From NCBI GenBank assembly GCA_043721775.1, contig JAYSQA010000167.1, positions 1 to 27,770 of the forward strand: a stretch of DNA of 27,770 nucleotides, written 5' to 3'. This document shows, piece after piece, positions 6,223 to 14,126 of the stretch. Made by a program: the position numbers and the translations under genes. Numbering within the stretch: the stretch's first letter is position 1; each line of letters opens with the position of its first letter. This DNA is from Stagnihabitans sp043721775. Lineage in GTDB: Bacteria; Pseudomonadota; Alphaproteobacteria; Rhodobacterales; Rhodobacteraceae. Below the pieces are notes generated by a model. The model had not been told where the DNA came from and searched no databases. It saw only the letters and a program-made list of their open reading frames with translations.

Positions 6223-6897
6223 TCAGGGGTGCGCAGTTTGCCATTTGCGGTAGTCGGTCAGGCGCTTGCCCGGCTCACGCGGGAAGGTCTCGCCACGGGG
6301 GACCACGTCAAGCATGCGGTCAAGGCTGAAGTCTTCGAACCCGGCTTTCTGGTCCGACCATGCGGCCAAGACCCAGGTGCCCTCGGTCAGGGACAGGGCA
6401 AGGGGGCGGATGTCGGCTTGGGTCAGCTGGCCCTGATCGTCCAGCAGGGCGATGGTCAACCGCTCGGCCTGCCGGATCGCCTTGCGCAAAACGGGCAGTT
6501 GCGGGGCAGCGCGTTGCGGTTCGGTGGTGCGGGCAGTGAACAGATCCTCGCCATCGTCGCGCGGTGCGGGGGCCACGGTGGCGATCTTGGCGGCAAGGCT
6601 GCGGGCGGCGGCGGCAAGGGCGGGATCGGTGCCTGCGGCCACAAGGCGGATGCCGTGGCGCAGGGCCATCATCTCGGGTGGCGACAGCATCATCGGCGGC
6701 AGGGTCAGAGGTATGCGCAGGATATAGCCCACGCCGCGCTCGCCCTCCACCGGCATGCCAGAGGCGGAAAGCACCGCCATATCCCGCCAGATCGAACGGA
6801 CCGAGACCTGCAACGCCGCAGCCAGATCGGCGGCGCGGTGCAGGCGGCCATCGCGCAAGATCTGGATCAGGTCGAACAGGCGGTCAGAACGGGGCAT
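6223..6897 (-). CDS. YafY-type transcriptional regulator (HTH + WYL domain)
   Basis: This 224-residue cytoplasmic DNA-binding protein has an N-terminal helix-turn-helix at about 1-60 (RSDRLFDLIQILRDGRLHRA, then LAAALQVSVRSIWRDMAVL and GVGYIL). After a linker comes the WYL ligand-sensing region from about residue 130 on, with the characteristic LALSLTEGTWVLAAWSDQKAGFEDFSLDRM read in two parts. These proteins usually repress or activate an adjacent gene in response to an unknown small ligand. I start at ATG 6897 (MPRSDRLFDL) and not at the in-frame ATG 6915, since the domain begins there. A near-palindrome 35-56 bases upstream may be its operator. The divergent neighbour is tatA, so the two promoters share 173 bases. 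Confidence 0.85.
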   Translation of the reverse strand: MPRSDRLFDLIQILRDGRLHRAADLAAALQVSVRSIWRDMAVLSASGMPVEGERGVGYILRIPLTLPPMMLSPPEMMALRHGIRLVAAGTDPALAAAARSLAAKIATVAPAPRDDGEDLFTARTTEPQRAAPQLPVLRKAIRQAERLTIALLDDQGQLTQADIRPLALSLTEGTWVLAAWSDQKAGFEDFSLDRMLDVVPRGETFPREPGKRLTDYRKWQTAHP

Positions 6898-6931
6898 GGC
6901 TTTGTGGCAATCCAAGGCGGGGTTTCCGGGC

Positions 6932-6953
6932 TACTGACAGAATTATGTCGGTA
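6932..6953. promoter_or_regulatory. Putative operator of the YafY-type regulator
   Basis: TACTGACA and TGTCGGTA are inverted around 6 bases, matching in 7 of 8 positions. The site lies 35 bases upstream of the regulator start, in the gap it shares with tatA. Binding is inferred from position and symmetry only. Confidence 0.4.
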
Positions 6954-7070
6954 AGCCGGGCAAAACTCAACCCTGGCCGGGCTTTGCGGCAAAGATCATC
7001 TTGCCCTTGGTTGGTCTATCCGCAGAGTGGCTGACAGCAGGGCGCATTCCGCGCCTACAGGAGATTTTTC

Positions 7071-7301
7071 ATGCATATGACATCGCCCATCGGCATTCTG
7101 GTGATCGCCGTCGTCGTTTTGGTACTTTTCGGCAAGGGCAAGGTTTCGAATCTGATGGGCGAAGTGGGCAAGGGCATCAACGCCTTCAAGAAAGGCATTG
7201 ATGACGGCAAGTCCGACATCGCCAAGGACGAGGCCGCCGCTGCTGCCGCTGCCCCCGCAGCCAAGGACGTGACGCCAATCGAGCAGAAAGATCAGGCCTG
7301 A
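7071..7301 (+). CDS. tatA: Sec-independent translocase subunit TatA
   Basis: This 76-residue protein forms the multimeric pore of the twin-arginine system, which exports folded proteins across the inner membrane. It has one N-terminal membrane helix (IGILVIAVVVLVLFGKGKV, with the conserved FGKGK hinge), the amphipathic helix LMGEVGKGINAFKKGI and a short acidic Ala-rich tail. The start at ATG 7071 has AGGAG at 7059-7063; an ATG two codons later is possible. It is the first gene of tatABC, and tatB starts 22 bases after its stop. Confidence 0.96.
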   Translation: MHMTSPIGILVIAVVVLVLFGKGKVSNLMGEVGKGINAFKKGIDDGKSDIAKDEAAAAAAAPAAKDVTPIEQKDQA

Positions 7302-7323
7302 ACCGGCCTGGGATTGACGCATC

Positions 7324-8130
7324 ATGTTCGGATTTGACTGGCCTGAACTTATCATCATCGGCATCGTGGCGCTGATCTTCATTGGCCCCGAAGACTTGCC
7401 CGACATGTTCCGCCAATTGGGCCGGTTCACCGCCAAGCTGCGCCAGATGAGCCGCGAATTCTCGCGCGCCATGGATCAGGCGGCCAAGGATACCGGGGTC
7501 AGCGACGTGGCGCGCGATCTGAAAACATCAACCTCGATGAAGTCGATGGGTCTGGACAAGGTGCGCGAGGCGGCGGACAAGTTCGAAAAGTGGGACCCGA
7601 TCAAGAACGCGGCCAAGCCGTCGATGACCTCGGCAGCGACGATGCCCGCGCGCGCGCTGATGCCGCCGCCGATGCCTGCAACGCCTGCGGCTTCAAGTTT
7701 GACCTCGGCTGCGGAACGTGACGCGGCCATGTCCAACCCCGATGAAGAGGTGGATGACGATCTGGCGGCCGTGGCCGAAGCCGATGCGGTGGCCGCACCG
7801 ATTACGCCCAATCCTGCGCCAACCATCCATGGCCCGGCAACGCAGGCGCTGTATGACAAGCAGGCCCTGCGCGCCAAGGTTCTGGCCGAACAGACCGAAA
7901 AGCTGAAGGCGATCGAGGCGGGAACCTATATCGGCGAACCGGCTGCCGTGTCTGCAACCCCGGCATCTGCAACCCCGGCATCTGCAACTCCGGTGGTTGC
8001 GACTCCGGAACCTGCTCCACGCAAGCGCACCACCAAGGTCAAGGCCGAAACCTTGAAGGCCACTGTGGAAAACCCCAAGGCGGATGCGCCCAAAAAGACC
8101 TCGCGCAAGAAGAAGGCGGATAACGCATGA
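7324..8130 (+). CDS. tatB: Sec-independent translocase subunit TatB
   Basis: This protein is 268 residues long and works with TatC as the receptor for twin-arginine signal peptides. An N-terminal membrane helix (residues 1-21, WPELIIIGIVALIFIGPEDLP with the family's conserved Glu and Pro) is followed by an amphipathic helix and a long cytoplasmic tail. The tail is longer than the 170 or so residues of E. coli TatB and is rich in Ala, Pro and Lys. It includes a short repeat (ATPAS units, from a 15-bp repeat near 7950-7995) and ends in a Lys/Arg-rich stretch. The stop overlaps the tatC start by 4 bases. Confidence 0.95.
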   Translation: MFGFDWPELIIIGIVALIFIGPEDLPDMFRQLGRFTAKLRQMSREFSRAMDQAAKDTGVSDVARDLKTSTSMKSMGLDKVREAADKFEKWDPIKNAAKPSMTSAATMPARALMPPPMPATPAASSLTSAAERDAAMSNPDEEVDDDLAAVAEADAVAAPITPNPAPTIHGPATQALYDKQALRAKVLAEQTEKLKAIEAGTYIGEPAAVSATPASATPASATPVVATPEPAPRKRTTKVKAETLKATVENPKADAPKKTSRKKKADNA

Positions 8131-8969
8131 GCCAGACCGAAAACCTTGACGGCAGCGCCGCCCCGCTGATCGAGCATCTGAAGGAACTGCGCAACCGCAT
8201 CATGATCTCGATTGTCGCCTATATGGTGGCGTTCATGATCTGCTATGTGGAATGGAGCTATGTGTTTGCCTTCCTGTCGCGGCCCATGTGTCAGGCGTTG
8301 GCGGCGCGGCATCAGGAATGCGAATTCGTGCTGATCAAGGTGCAGGAGGGCTTCTTTGTCACCCTGAAGATCGCGATGTGGGGCGGCTTCGTACTGGCCT
8401 TCCCGGTGATCGCCATTCAGCTGTGGCGGTTCATAGCGCCGGGGCTGTACCGCAATGAAAAGATGGCGTTCCTGCCGTTCCTGTTCGCCTCGCCCATCAT
8501 GTTCTGTCTGGGTGGCGGATTTGCTTATCTGGTGGTGCTGCCCTTCGCCTTTGACTTCTTCCTGAGCTATCAGGACAGCTTCAAGGGCGCCATGCAAAGT
8601 GCCAACTCGCTGGCCCAGGTGCCGCACGGAGTGGTGTTCCAAGGCTCAGTCGAGGCGTTCTTTGCGCTGACGATGCAGTTTCTGATGGCGTTTGGGCTGT
8701 GCTTCCAGTTGCCGGTGCTGCTGACGTTGATGGGCAAGGCGGGGCTGATCGGGTCAAAGGGGCTGAAATCGACGCGGAAATATGCGGTGGTGGGGATCAT
8801 GATCCTGTCGTCGCTGATCGCACCGCCGGATGTCACCTCGATGATGATCCTGTTTGCGGTGATCTATCCGCTGTATGAAATTTCGATCTGGATCATCGTT
8901 TACTTCGAGAAGACGGCCGAAAAGCAGGCCAAGCTGGATGGGACGTGGGAAGAGCCGGACGACGAATGA
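8127..8969 (+). CDS. tatC: Sec-independent translocase subunit TatC
   Basis: This 280-residue inner-membrane protein is the core receptor for twin-arginine signal peptides. It begins with the conserved cytoplasmic segment APLIEHLKELRNRI, in which the HL.ELR motif contacts the signal peptide. Six hydrophobic helices follow, with the family's conserved VQEGFFVTLKIAMWGG and FIAPGLYRNEK loops and the GLCFQLPV and SSLIAPPDVTSM regions. Length is somewhat above the E. coli protein (258). It is coupled by 4-base overlaps to tatB before it and to the DUF815 ATPase gene after it. Confidence 0.97.
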   Translation: MSQTENLDGSAAPLIEHLKELRNRIMISIVAYMVAFMICYVEWSYVFAFLSRPMCQALAARHQECEFVLIKVQEGFFVTLKIAMWGGFVLAFPVIAIQLWRFIAPGLYRNEKMAFLPFLFASPIMFCLGGGFAYLVVLPFAFDFFLSYQDSFKGAMQSANSLAQVPHGVVFQGSVEAFFALTMQFLMAFGLCFQLPVLLTLMGKAGLIGSKGLKSTRKYAVVGIMILSSLIAPPDVTSMMILFAVIYPLYEISIWIIVYFEKTAEKQAKLDGTWEEPDDE

Positions 8970-9814
8970 CCGAACCGGCCAGGACTGACTTGGAACGTAT
9001 TGCTGCGGCGCTGGACAGGCTGGCGCCGCAGCCGCTGCCCGCACCGGATTTCGGGTCCGCCGAGGCTTTCGTCTGGCACACCTCACCCGACCGGCTGGAG
9101 CCTGTGGCAAAGGTATCCCGTGTTGATGTGGGCCTGCTGGTCGGCATTGACCGGTCGCGCGATACCTTGCTGAAAAACACCCGCCATTTTGCGCGCGGGC
9201 TGCCTGCGAACAACGCGCTTTTGTGGGGCGCGCGGGGGATGGGCAAATCCTCGCTGGTCAAGGCGATCCACGCCCAGGTGCGCGGCGAGGGCCTGGATCT
9301 GAAGATCGTGGAACTGTCGCGCGAGGATCTGCCCTCGGTGCAGCGCCTGCTGACGCATCTGCGGGCGGCACCCTGCCGGTTCATCCTGTTCTGCGATGAC
9401 CTGTCGTTCTCCAACGATGACCAGCATTACAAGTCGCTGAAAGCGGTGCTGGATGGCGGCATTGAAGGGCGGCCCGAGAATGTGCTGTTCTACGCCACCT
9501 CGAACCGCCGCCACCTGATGCCGCGCGAGATGATCGAGAACGAACGCTCAACCGCCATCACGCCGGGCGAGGCGGTGGAGGAAAAGGTCTCGCTGTCGGA
9601 CCGCTTCGGACTGTGGCTGGGCTTTCATCCTTGCACGCAGGACGACTACCTTGCCATGATCCGCGGCTATTGTGCGGCCCACGGGGTGGCGATCACTGAA
9701 GAGCGCCTCTGGGCGGAAGCCATCGAATGGCAAGCCACACGCGGCGCACGATCAGGCCGGGTGGCGTGGCAGTTCTTCTGCGATCTGGCCGCCCGCGAGA
9801 GCGTGGCGCTTTAA
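8966..9814 (+). CDS. DUF815-family AAA ATPase
   Basis: This predicted ATPase of 282 residues has Walker A GARGMGKSS at 88-96 and Walker B ILFCDDLSF at 140-148. A sensor-like ATSNRRHL follows, then a PREMIEN region with the DUF815 pattern and an arm-like C-terminal part. It resembles DnaA/clamp-loader-style AAA proteins; its biological role is not established. ATG 8966 overlaps the tatC stop (ATGA), so it is the fourth gene of the tat operon and translated with it. I prefer this to a GTG 21 bases upstream because the overlap matches the tatB-tatC junction. The coupling to tat suggests a link to Tat substrates or co-expression only. Confidence 0.85.
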   Translation: MTEPARTDLERIAAALDRLAPQPLPAPDFGSAEAFVWHTSPDRLEPVAKVSRVDVGLLVGIDRSRDTLLKNTRHFARGLPANNALLWGARGMGKSSLVKAIHAQVRGEGLDLKIVELSREDLPSVQRLLTHLRAAPCRFILFCDDLSFSNDDQHYKSLKAVLDGGIEGRPENVLFYATSNRRHLMPREMIENERSTAITPGEAVEEKVSLSDRFGLWLGFHPCTQDDYLAMIRGYCAAHGVAITEERLWAEAIEWQATRGARSGRVAWQFFCDLAARESVAL

Positions 9815-9843
9815 CCCGTTAAAGCGCCGCTCAGCGGACCCGG

Positions 9844-9900
9844 CTGGGAGGGCCGCCTGCCCTCCCAGACCCTCCCGGGGATACTTATGAACAAATGAAA
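9844..9900 (+). repeat. Composite hairpin-plus-tail repeat, family 2 (copy A)
   Basis: A 9-bp hairpin (ctgggaggg at 9844-9852, complement at 9860-9868) is followed by CCTCCCG, GGGATAC and the tail TATGAACAAATGAAA. It forms a large inverted pair with copy B across a 20-base centre, between the convergent DUF815 and nlpD-like genes. It probably ends both transcripts. Confidence 0.85.
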
Positions 9901-9920
9901 AAGGGTTAAGGATTCCCTAA

Positions 9921-9975
9921 TTTCATTTGTTCATAAATACCCCACGGGAGGTCCGGAGGGTGTGAAACCCTCCGG
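9921..9975 (-). repeat. Composite hairpin-plus-tail repeat, family 2 (copy B)
   Basis: Read on the minus strand, this copy has the hairpin ccggaggg with loop TTTCACA and its complement. Next come CTCCCGTGGGG, TATTTATGAAC and AAATGAAA. It is the same element as copy A in opposite orientation and shares its loop with copy C at 24707-24758. Confidence 0.85.
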
Positions 9976-10016
9976 CGGCCAGTCAAGGGCGCGGCGGTGG
10001 GATATTGACGCGGGGG

Positions 10017-11294
10017 TTATTGCAGATAGCTGACAGGGTTGACTGATTGCTGGCCTTGGCGCACTTCGAAATGCAGTTGCGCTGGGTTGCCGGATTTCAG
10101 AGTGCCAAGGGTCTGGCCGCGCTTCACCGCAGCCCCCTTGGCAACGGTGGCGGTGTCAAGGCCCGCGTAGACCGTCAGCAAGCCGTCTGCATGTTTCACG
10201 ATCACGATCAGCGAACCTGACACCGGGTCGTGGGTGATCACGGCCACCGTGCCGTCTTGCGCGGCGTGGATAGCACTTCCGGCCGGGGCTGCGATGTCGA
10301 TGCCCTGGTTGGTCTTGCCGCCCGCCAGTTTGGCGCCGTAAGCCACGGTGATCTTGCCATCGACCGGCATTGCCATCGCCGAGGCCGAGGCATTGGTGCG
10401 TTGCGGTCCCAGATCGGGGGTCGGCGGCGTTTGTTTGGCGGCCTCGGCGGCGGTCATGGTCTTTTCGGTCGGCAGCGGCAGTTTGGCCGAGGGCGGTTCG
10501 GGGGTGGGCGAGCCTTGGCCGGGCGGGGTGGCATCCACGGTTTCGGCGGCGGGTTGGCCCAGCACATCGGCGGCGGTCGGGATGATCAGATATTGTCCTT
10601 CGCGCACCGACAGGTCGGGGCCAAGGCCGTTCCAGTCGGCCAGCGCCTTGGCGGATATGTTGAACTGGCGCGCGATGTTGAAGGCCGTCTCGCCGCGTTT
10701 GACCTGATAGCGCACCGGCACCGCGCCCGAGCCTTGTTGCGAGAACGGCAGCGCGCCTGCTTGGCCTTGAGCACCTGCTTGGCCTTGAGCACCGGCCTGC
10801 GGCTTGGTGCCGGTGCCCGCGCGGTCGATGGCGGTGGTGGCAATCGCCTCGACGTCGATGCCGCCACCCGTGCCTGCGTTGGACTGACCATTGGGGATCA
10901 GCGCGCCGGTGCTGCCGGGCAGGGCTGTGGGCTCTGCTGCCACGCGGACGGGCAGGGCCAGAACCTCGCCCTGTCGCAGCGTGTCATCCGACTGCAACGC
11001 GTTATAAGATCCCAGTTGACCCGCACTCAGCCCCAGGCGGGCCGCGACCGAGGCCACGGTATCGCCGCGCCGTGCCACCACCACCTGATAGCCCGGATAC
11101 GAGATCACCCCATTGCCATCCGCCGAGGGCCGCGAGGTTGTTGCCCGCTCGACCGCCGAAGAGGTGTTACCGGCGTTGTTGCGCAGGTCCCAGTCAAGAT
11201 TGCTGGTGCTGGCGCAAGCCGACAGCAGCAGGGCTGCCATCAGCGGCAGCGCGCCCAAATTAAAAACGCTGTCAAAACCCTTCAAAACACGCAT
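10017..11294 (-). CDS. nlpD: NlpD-like lipoprotein: two LysM domains and degenerate LytM (M23) domain
   Basis: This 425-residue envelope lipoprotein carries an N-terminal signal with lipobox LSAC (Cys27). LysM domains lie at about 68-115 and 194-240, a Pro-rich linker follows, and an M23/LytM-like domain spans about 310-425. The metal ligands are missing: the first-motif His is Asn (NQGIDIAAP) and the HxH motif reads QLHFEVR. It should therefore not cut peptidoglycan. Like E. coli NlpD and EnvC it would activate an amidase during cell separation. An 18-bp internal repeat encodes GAQGQA units near residue 170. It follows surE and pcm on the same strand, the classical surE-pcm-nlpD order, with 78 bases between pcm and nlpD. 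Confidence 0.85.
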   Translation of the reverse strand: MRVLKGFDSVFNLGALPLMAALLLSACASTSNLDWDLRNNAGNTSSAVERATTSRPSADGNGVISYPGYQVVVARRGDTVASVAARLGLSAGQLGSYNALQSDDTLRQGEVLALPVRVAAEPTALPGSTGALIPNGQSNAGTGGGIDVEAIATTAIDRAGTGTKPQAGAQGQAGAQGQAGALPFSQQGSGAVPVRYQVKRGETAFNIARQFNISAKALADWNGLGPDLSVREGQYLIIPTAADVLGQPAAETVDATPPGQGSPTPEPPSAKLPLPTEKTMTAAEAAKQTPPTPDLGPQRTNASASAMAMPVDGKITVAYGAKLAGGKTNQGIDIAAPAGSAIHAAQDGTVAVITHDPVSGSLIVIVKHADGLLTVYAGLDTATVAKGAAVKRGQTLGTLKSGNPAQLHFEVRQGQQSVNPVSYLQ

Positions 11295-11372
11295 CGCAAC
11301 CCCACCCGTCTGGCTTTTCGCCCAACTTTACCCCAACCCCAACCCCATGCCCTTTAGGCCGGGGCCTGTTCA

Positions 11373-12035
11373 TTATTCCGCGCCCAAACCCTCGACCAGC
11401 GGCACAAAGCGCACCGGGCGCAGTTCTTCATAGTCATAGCCCGATTGCAACCGCGTCACCTTGATCAGGCTTTGCACCGCATCAGACTGCCCGACCGGCA
11501 AAACCATGATACCGCCGATCTTCAACTGCGCCAATAGGGGCCCGGGCGGGTCTTCCGCCGCAGCCGTTACAAGAATGCGGTCAAACGGTGCCTGATCGGG
11601 CAGGCCAAACGAACCATCGGCGGCGAAGGCGGTGATGTTGACAAGGCCAAGGTCGCGGAACACCTCTGCCGCCTCACGCACCAGACGGCGGTGGCGGTCA
11701 ACGGTGTAAACACGGCGGCACAGGTGGCTGAGGATGGCGGCCTGATAGCCCGAGCCGGTGCCCACCTCCAGCACCTTGTCGCGCGGTTGCACGTCCAGCG
11801 CCTGGGTCATCAGGCCCACCACGGACGGTTGGCTGATGGTCTGGCCGCAGGAAATCGGCAGCGGCATATCCTCATAAGCGCGGGCGGCGAACAGGCCGCG
11901 CACAAAGATGCCGCGATCTGTCCGCTCCATCGCTTGCAGCACGCGGGTGTCGGTCACGCCATGGCTGCGCAGCGCGAAGACGAAGCGCATCTGACGCATC
12001 GCTGCACTGTCATCGGGTGGCGTGGGGTCGGTCAT
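11373..12035 (-). CDS. pcm: Protein-L-isoaspartate O-methyltransferase
   Basis: This 220-residue cytoplasmic enzyme methylates isoaspartyl residues with S-adenosylmethionine to start repair of aged proteins. Visible are MRFVFALRSHGVTD, the PISCGQTISQPSVVGLMTQAL substrate motif (in two parts: CGQTISQP, then VGLMTQAL), and the SAM-binding VLEVGTGSGYQAAIL. The C-terminal strands ILVTAAAEDPP and LKIGGIMVLPVG follow. The ATG at 12035 overlaps the surE stop by 4 bases (ATGA), so the two are translationally coupled. Confidence 0.95.
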   Translation of the reverse strand: MTDPTPPDDSAAMRQMRFVFALRSHGVTDTRVLQAMERTDRGIFVRGLFAARAYEDMPLPISCGQTISQPSVVGLMTQALDVQPRDKVLEVGTGSGYQAAILSHLCRRVYTVDRHRRLVREAAEVFRDLGLVNITAFAADGSFGLPDQAPFDRILVTAAAEDPPGPLLAQLKIGGIMVLPVGQSDAVQSLIKVTRLQSGYDYEELRPVRFVPLVEGLGAE

Positions 12036-12817
12036 GCCAGCGCTGCCGCAAGTTCGGCAAGGCGGTCATGCGCGGTCAGATCAGCGCGCAGCGGCGTGAC
12101 CGAGATATAGCCTTCGACATTGGCCGTGATGTCAGACCCCGGCAGCGTGGCGCGGCCCTGTTCGCCGCCCTTGATCCAGAGGAACTGCCGCCCGGTGGGC
12201 GAGACATGCGGTTCCAGCGAGAAGGCGGTGTAGCGGCGAAAGCCTTGATTGGCGACCTTGGTGCCTTTGACCGCAGCGGCGGGCAGGGCGGGGAAGTTGA
12301 TGTTGTAGAAGATGCGGTAGTCTTCCTCATCCCAGATGCCTTTGGTCAGCAGGCGTTGGATCAGGCCCGCGCCATGCTGGACGGCGGCCTCGAATGGTTC
12401 ATCCAGTTTGGCGTTGTGCGGCCCGAAAAACTGCGACAGGGCGATGGATTTCACCCCCTGCAACGCCGCCTCCATGGCACCACCTATCGTGCCGGAGTAT
12501 AGGACGTTCTCACCCGAGTTGTTGCCCCGGTTCACGCCGGACAGCACCAGATCGGGCTTTGCATCCTTCATCACATGGTAAAGCCCGGCCAGCACGCAAT
12601 CAGCCGGAGAGCCCTCGGTGGCAAAACGGCGGGGGCCCAGTTCGGCGATCAGGGTCGGGTGGCTGTAGCTGATGCAATGGCCGACGCCGGATTGTTCAAA
12701 GGCCGGGGCCACGACCCACACCTCGCCTTGCGGGCCTGCGATGGTGGCGGCAATCTTTTCCAGAACCAAAAGGCCGGGGGCGTTGATGCCGTCGTCGTTG
12801 GTGATGAGAATGCGCAT
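12032..12817 (-). CDS. surE: 5'/3'-nucleotidase SurE
   Basis: This 261-residue metal-dependent phosphatase acts on nucleoside monophosphates and belongs to the stationary-phase survival group. The family start MRILITNDDGINAPGL carries the Asp-Asp metal ligands. Later come VVAPAFEQSG, SPADCVLAGL and the SGVNRGNNSGENVLYSGT region (the GVN.G.N..E..YSGT pattern). The frame extends upstream to 12991, but I start at ATG 12817, which has AAAGGGG six bases before it and matches the family N-terminus. The gst stop lies 67 bases upstream, with a small hairpin between. It is coupled to pcm. Confidence 0.95.
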   Translation of the reverse strand: MRILITNDDGINAPGLLVLEKIAATIAGPQGEVWVVAPAFEQSGVGHCISYSHPTLIAELGPRRFATEGSPADCVLAGLYHVMKDAKPDLVLSGVNRGNNSGENVLYSGTIGGAMEAALQGVKSIALSQFFGPHNAKLDEPFEAAVQHGAGLIQRLLTKGIWDEEDYRIFYNINFPALPAAAVKGTKVANQGFRRYTAFSLEPHVSPTGRQFLWIKGGEQGRATLPGSDITANVEGYISVTPLRADLTAHDRLAELAAALA

Positions 12818-12865
12818 GAAATCCCCTTTCGTCCCTGATAGACGAGGCCCGCTTTGGGGGCAAGC

Positions 12866-12885
12866 GCGCCCCGTGTATGGGGCGC
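12866..12885 (-). terminator. Hairpin at the end of gst
   Basis: Seven base pairs (gcgcccc and complement) enclose a 6-base loop, overlapping the last base of the gst stop codon. No T-run follows on the minus strand, so it is at best a weak terminator or an attenuating hairpin before surE. Confidence 0.4.
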
Positions 12886-13505
12886 TACAGACCGGCGAAG
12901 GGGTCGCGCCAGAAGGGCAATTCGTCCAACTGTGCTGCATGGCGCAGCATGTGCGAAAAAACGTCGACCGGAAGCTTAGCGGCGCGGGCAAAGGGCATCA
13001 GGGTCGCCACGCGAAAGTCGGCATAGGACAGGCGGTTGCCCACCAGCCATGTCCGGCCCGTCAGCCAGTCGTTCAGGATGCCCGCATATTCGATGAACTG
13101 CGCCATCGTCATATCCATCACCTGCGGCAGTTCGGGCTGGTCTGAAAAGGCCGGCCGCACGATGCGTTCGAAGTAATGCACGTCTCCGGCGGGCATCAGG
13201 TGATAGGCGGTCCAGGACAGCCAACGGATCATCTGGGGCTGGTCATCATCCTGCCGCCACAGGTCAGACCATGTGCTGCGCGACAGGCGGCAGATGATGG
13301 CGTCAGTCTCCCACAGGGTTGTGCCGTCGGGGTCTTGCAGCACCGGCACGCGGGTCATCGGGTTCAGGGTGCGGAAGGCGTCGATGTGGGCGGGGTGGAA
13401 GGGATTGGCGGGGATATAGTCCAGATCAGCTTCAAGATAACGGGCCACCGCCACGCACAGGCGCGGGTTGATGTTGGGCGAGTAATACAGTCTGGCGCGG
13501 GTCAT
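12885..13505 (-). CDS. Glutathione S-transferase family protein
   Basis: This 206-residue cytosolic protein has the two GST domains. The first is thioredoxin-like at about 1-82 (LYYSPNINPRLCVAVARYLE, NPMTRVPVLQDPDG with the conserved cis-Pro, LWETDAIICRLS). The second is all-helical, with LTGRTWLVGNRLSYADFRVATLMPFARA giving the usual Asp in the N-capping box (shown here in parts: the VGNRLSYADF motif). The substrate is unknown. ATG 13505 overlaps the stop of the upstream tetR pseudogene by 4 bases (ATGA), so both form one operon and GST was probably the repressor's target. Confidence 0.85.
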   Translation of the reverse strand: MTRARLYYSPNINPRLCVAVARYLEADLDYIPANPFHPAHIDAFRTLNPMTRVPVLQDPDGTTLWETDAIICRLSRSTWSDLWRQDDDQPQMIRWLSWTAYHLMPAGDVHYFERIVRPAFSDQPELPQVMDMTMAQFIEYAGILNDWLTGRTWLVGNRLSYADFRVATLMPFARAAKLPVDVFSHMLRHAAQLDELPFWRDPFAGL

Positions 13506-14110
13506 GGAGCCTCCAGTTCGCGTTGCAGGTGGCGTTCAAGTTCGGTGAAGCAGGTCAGGGCGGGGCCGGGCGAGCTTGCCGCCTTGGCGAGGATAAGGGC
13601 ACCCTGCACCGTGGCCTGGATCAGCATTGACAGGGCCATGGCGCGGGCGGGCGAGGGGGTGCCCCTGTCTTGCAGCGCCTGAGCGATGTGGAAGGCCATG
13701 ACGGCGATATGGTCGTCGATGGCGGCTTTGGCCATGCCGAAGACCGGGGGGCGGGTTTGGTAGGTTTCGGCCACAACGGTGCCCGCATAGCAGCAATAGC
13801 TGGCGATGGGGCCGGTCAGCAGGGCTTTGCGCAGGGCCACATAACCCAGAACCCGGTCAATGGCGCGCGGGGCTTGGATGAATTCCTCGGCGGCGAAATA
13901 GGCGGCGGTGGTCTTGCGCCAGCTTTGCGCTGCGGCAAGGCCAAGCGCATCGCGGCTGGGAAAGTGGTGAAAAAAGCTGCCCTTGGTCAGGCCGGCCGCC
14001 GCTCAGACATCCTCGACCCGTGTGGCGTGATAACCTTTGGTGCGCGTCACATCCGTCATGGCGTCGATCAGGCGCTGGCAAGCGGGTTCGGTCTGGTCTT
14101 GGCGTGGCAT
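13502..14110 (-). pseudogene. TetR-family regulator with an in-frame TGA
   Basis: Read from ATG 14110 this gives 203 codons with one internal stop. MPRQDQTEPACQRLIDAMTD is the start of a TetR helix-turn-helix, and GYHATRVEDV reaches codon 35. Codon 36 is TGA (14005-14003), then AAAGLTKGSFFHHFPSRDAL completes the HTH in the same frame and the ligand-binding domain runs to 13502. Relatives often have Cys at codon 36, so one base change (TGC or TGT to TGA) explains it. The stop falls inside the HTH, so no DNA-binding product is made unless TGA is read through. Restart inside the gene would lack the HTH. Promoter, palindromic operator and Shine-Dalgarno (AAGGGG) still look intact. Confidence 0.85.
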
Positions 14111-14126
14111 GTGTTACCCCTTGCCA

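Noticed and set aside
9877..9943. Terminal inverted repeats of a transposon
   Set aside because: Only 20 bases lie between the arms, and single copies exist elsewhere; it is an inverted pair of a repeat between convergent genes.
10230..11357. 375-codon open frame on the + strand opposite the nlpD-like gene
   Set aside because: Gly/Arg/His-rich antisense of a gene with clear lipobox, LysM and LytM parts.
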